Of a DNA stretch of 17,918 nt, positions 15,866 to 17,918 are shown one piece after another. The stretch comes from Bordetella parapertussis (GTDB lineage: Bacteria; Pseudomonadota; Gammaproteobacteria; Burkholderiales; Burkholderiaceae_C), in the NCBI GenBank assembly GCA_945900695.1, contig CAMDJU010000023.1:1-17918 (forward strand), given 5' to 3'. Numbering within the stretch: the first letter of the stretch is position 1; each line of letters starts with the position of its first letter. The position numbers and the translations under genes were made by a program. Under the pieces are notes generated by a model. The model did not search any database. It was not told where the DNA came from and worked only from the letters and a program-made list of their open reading frames with translations.

Positions 15866-16441
15866 ATGACATTCACACCGAGGTCTTTTCGCGCATGGCT
15901 GGTTGCCTTGTTGCTCTCCTGCTGGGGCTGGGCCCTTGCAGGCGATGTGCATTACAACCAAATGGACATCAAACGCGAGAGCGGGAACAGGTTTGTTTTT
16001 TCGCTGAGCTTGAACCTGACCCATGTTTTGCACCAGGTGTTGGCACCCCAGACGCCCCTGGCTGATTTCTTAAAAACCTATTCAGACGCTTCCGACAAAG
16101 AGCTTCAAACTGCCCTGACCAAGGCCGCCACCCAGTTGGGCGACAAGTCGTTTGTGCTGCTGCCCTCGGGCAGCAAGGTGTCGATTCGCCAATGGCAGTT
16201 GCCGCCCCTTGCAGCCATGCGCGAAGCCTTGAAGGCCCATGCCTTTTTGACCGAAATGCCATCCGCTACCCCGGTTCATGTGCCGCCGATGTGGGTGCAG
16301 GCGCATGGGCAAAGCAAAGCCCCGGTGAGCCGTGCGCAATTGCAAGTGCACAAAGCGCTGCACCCGGTGTGGGTGATCCATCAACAAGATCAGTTTTGGC
16401 TCACCGACCAAATTCCGCTGGCCATTGTGAGTTTTGAATGA
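15866..16441 (+). CDS. Exported histidine-rich protein of unknown family
   Basis: I do not recognise this 191-residue protein. It has a signal peptide (residues 1-25) with arginines at 6 and 9, a hydrophobic core and the cleavage-type end ALA before G26. The mature part of about 166 residues has no cysteine and nine histidines (29, 53, 56, 125, 138, 147, 162, 166, 172). It alternates beta-like stretches (NRFVFSLSLNLTHVL, SFVLLPSG, HPVWVIHQQDQFWL) with a helical middle. No second membrane segment is seen, so it should be soluble in the periplasm. The ATG at 15866 is chosen because GAGG lies 5 bases upstream and it begins the signal peptide; an ATG 13 codons earlier is less likely. Its stop overlaps the next start (ATGA), so it is probably made together with the HupE-type protein. 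Confidence 0.75.
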   Translation: MTFTPRSFRAWLVALLLSCWGWALAGDVHYNQMDIKRESGNRFVFSLSLNLTHVLHQVLAPQTPLADFLKTYSDASDKELQTALTKAATQLGDKSFVLLPSGSKVSIRQWQLPPLAAMREALKAHAFLTEMPSATPVHVPPMWVQAHGQSKAPVSRAQLQVHKALHPVWVIHQQDQFWLTDQIPLAIVSFE

Positions 16442-17619
16442 AGGCTGAGTCCCTGATCTGCTGTGCAGCGGGTGCACGAGCGCGGTGCAAGCGCCAGGCC
16501 ATGCTGTGCGCCACGCTGCTGATGGGCCTGCTGGTGTGGGCCTCCCAAGCAGCGGCGCATTTGATGCCGGCACAACAAGGTGCCTTGCATGTGCAAGGAC
16601 CATCGGTGCTCGCCATGGTGGCCTTGCCGGTGTCTGCCCTCAACCAAGTGGACGATGATGGCGACGGCCGCTTGTCTGAGCAGGAAGTGCAACGGCACTT
16701 GGAGCGCATCAAAGACCAGGTCCAAGCCAGGTTTCGCATCTTCAACGCTGATACACCTGGGCGCTTGGATCAGTTGCAAATCCTGGCCGAGGAAGATGAA
16801 AAAACGCCACCCTTGGCAAGCACAACCGCAGGCTTGACCCCTGGCGCCGGGGCCACCTATTTTTTGATGCTGATGAAAGTCAGTTTTGCCGGAGCACCCG
16901 ACTCACTGCATTTGGCGGTTGATTTTTTTGGCACGGCACCGCGCGAGCGCCAGCTCACCCTCAAGGTCACCCGTGGTGAAGACACCGAGGCCGTGGTGCT
17001 GACGCCATGGCACAACAGCCATCGTTTGTTTCAATCCCCCCTGGAGGTGTTGGTCGATTACACGCTGTTGGGCATCGAGCACATTTTGTTGGGATGGGAC
17101 CATTTGACCTTTTTGATCACGGTGCTTGTGGCGGCCACCGGCTGGCGCTATTGGTGGCGTGTGCTCACCGGCTTCACCGTGGCACACAGCATCACCCTGA
17201 CGGCCACTTTGCTCGGATGGGTGCAAGTTTCCGCCGCATGGGTCGAGCCGCTGATCGCGGCCAGCATTGTGCTGATGGCTGGGCTCAACTTGGTCCAGCG
17301 CAGTGCGGTGCTCGGCCAGCGACTGCTGATTGTGTTTGCGTGCGGTTTGTTGCACGGCATGGGCTTTGCATCGGCCATTTCCGAATTGGGTTTGCATGGC
17401 AGCTACCAATGGACCAGTATTTTGGGCTTCAATGTGGGCATTGAGTTGGGGCAATTGCTGTTTTTGCTGGCGGTCTTGGCGGTGGCAAAAGGGCTGCGCA
17501 CCTGGGGTTGGGCGCCGGTGTTTGCGCAGCGCACAACGGGTTTCACTTTCGAGCGGTGGGTGTCCGTGCTGGCCTTGGCGGTGGGTTTGTTTTGGTTGGC
17601 AGAGCGCTTGATCGCATGA
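16438..17619 (+). CDS. HupE/UreJ-type membrane protein with periplasmic EF-hand domain
   Basis: The 393-residue product has a signal sequence (about 15-40) ending ASQAAA before HLMPAQQGAL. A periplasmic beta-rich domain (41 to about 200) carries a complete EF-hand loop at 72-83: D72, D74, D76, G77, L79, S80, E83. The C-terminal half has about six or seven membrane helices of the HupE/UreJ_2 type. These include GIEHILLGWDHLTFL (212-226; H215, D221, H222), FTVAHSITLT (246-255; H250) and GLLHGMGFASA (303-313; H306), residues positioned like metal ligands in HupE nickel/cobalt permeases. The family is thought to move divalent metals, but this subfamily has no proven substrate. No hydrogenase or urease gene is nearby. 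The ATG at 16438 overlaps the previous stop; an ATG at 16501 would give a shorter signal peptide. Confidence 0.88.
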   Translation: MKAESLICCAAGARARCKRQAMLCATLLMGLLVWASQAAAHLMPAQQGALHVQGPSVLAMVALPVSALNQVDDDGDGRLSEQEVQRHLERIKDQVQARFRIFNADTPGRLDQLQILAEEDEKTPPLASTTAGLTPGAGATYFLMLMKVSFAGAPDSLHLAVDFFGTAPRERQLTLKVTRGEDTEAVVLTPWHNSHRLFQSPLEVLVDYTLLGIEHILLGWDHLTFLITVLVAATGWRYWWRVLTGFTVAHSITLTATLLGWVQVSAAWVEPLIAASIVLMAGLNLVQRSAVLGQRLLIVFACGLLHGMGFASAISELGLHGSYQWTSILGFNVGIELGQLLFLLAVLAVAKGLRTWGWAPVFAQRTTGFTFERWVSVLALAVGLFWLAERLIA

Positions 17620-17620
17620 A

Positions 17621-17905
17621 GTGATGGGGCCCCTGGTCTCCTGCTCGGGGGGGGCAGGTTGTCACCCATTTCGCTGGATGGTCCTGCTTGTGATGGGTGT
17701 CCAAAAGGGGCACAGCAAAGCCCAGTTCGATTTGGCGGTGATGCTCGAAGAAGGCCGGGGTCAAACCCCGGTGCTGTCCGGTTTGCGCGCAGACAATGTG
17801 CTTTATACCAAGCTGCGCCAGCGCGACCTGATCCAAGAGTCTTATGGTTCTAAGAGCATCATCAAGCGCTTGATCGAGGACATCAAGGACCTGGCTTATT
17901 TTTAA
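17621..17905 (+). CDS. Small uncharacterised reading frame, possibly a gene remnant
   Basis: This 94-codon frame begins at GTG 17621 (or ATG 17624, or ATG 17693) and ends with TAA at 17903-17905. I do not recognise the product. Up to about residue 24 it reads like non-coding sequence. From residue 28 on (GHSKAQFDLAVMLEEGRG) it resembles one Sel1-type repeat, and the last 40 residues are charged and probably helical, with codon use like the neighbouring genes. The weak start and the lone repeat suggest a truncated remnant or a mis-started small gene. It follows the HupE-type gene by 1 base in the GTG-started form, with no ribosome site visible. Confidence 0.35.
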   Translation: MMGPLVSCSGGAGCHPFRWMVLLVMGVQKGHSKAQFDLAVMLEEGRGQTPVLSGLRADNVLYTKLRQRDLIQESYGSKSIIKRLIEDIKDLAYF

Positions 17906-17918
17906 CCATGCCAGCCAC

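Noticed and set aside
17627..17665. Terminator after the HupE-type gene
   Set aside because: The G-rich stretch allows a 5-bp stem (CCTGC/GCAGG) with a large loop and no T run, so it is not convincing.
17906..17918. ATG at 17909 as the start of another gene
   Set aside because: Only a few bases remain before the window ends, so nothing can be supported.

Overview
The window looks like a chromosomal segment of a betaproteobacterium in the order Burkholderiales, most likely Comamonadaceae (Limnohabitans- or Rhodoferax-like). This rests on the protein types, the gene order (cytochrome bc1 - sspAB - tRNA-Thr - secA - argJ - mutT facing pilBC - coaE - zapD - yacG) and the strong use of TTG for leucine. 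No phage, insertion sequence, integrase or CRISPR array was seen. Most of the window is core genome; the accessory part is the last 3.3 kb.

Region 1 (1-3933, + strand): the 3' end of petA (Rieske protein), then petB and petC, encode the cytochrome bc1 complex. A terminator-like hairpin that can refold into alternative helices separates petC from sspA (RNA polymerase-associated, GST fold) and sspB (ClpXP adaptor). A tRNA-Thr(TGT) gene starts only 11 bases after sspB. Region 2 (3974-9756): a small DUF721/DciA-like gene on the - strand runs divergently from secA. secA is followed closely by argJ, a DUF815 P-loop ATPase gene and a mutT-type Nudix gene; the ATPase and Nudix genes overlap by 4 bases.

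Region 3 (14526 down to 9773, - strand): pilB and pilC (type IV pilus motor ATPase and inner-membrane platform, overlapping by 8 bases), then coaE, zapD and yacG. The prepilin peptidase gene pilD, usual between pilC and coaE in related bacteria, is absent, and no pilin gene is in view.

Region 4 (14527-17918, + strand): an AT-rich divergent intergenic region with inverted repeats leads into a three-gene set. It encodes a YHYH-domain lipoprotein carrying a dockerin-like EF-hand segment, a histidine-rich exported protein of unknown family, and a HupE/UreJ-type membrane protein with its own perfect EF-hand loop. The last two overlap by 4 bases (ATGA). This is the best candidate for a poorly described system, possibly envelope metal handling, but its function is an inference. 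A short uncharacterised reading frame, perhaps a gene remnant, ends the window.
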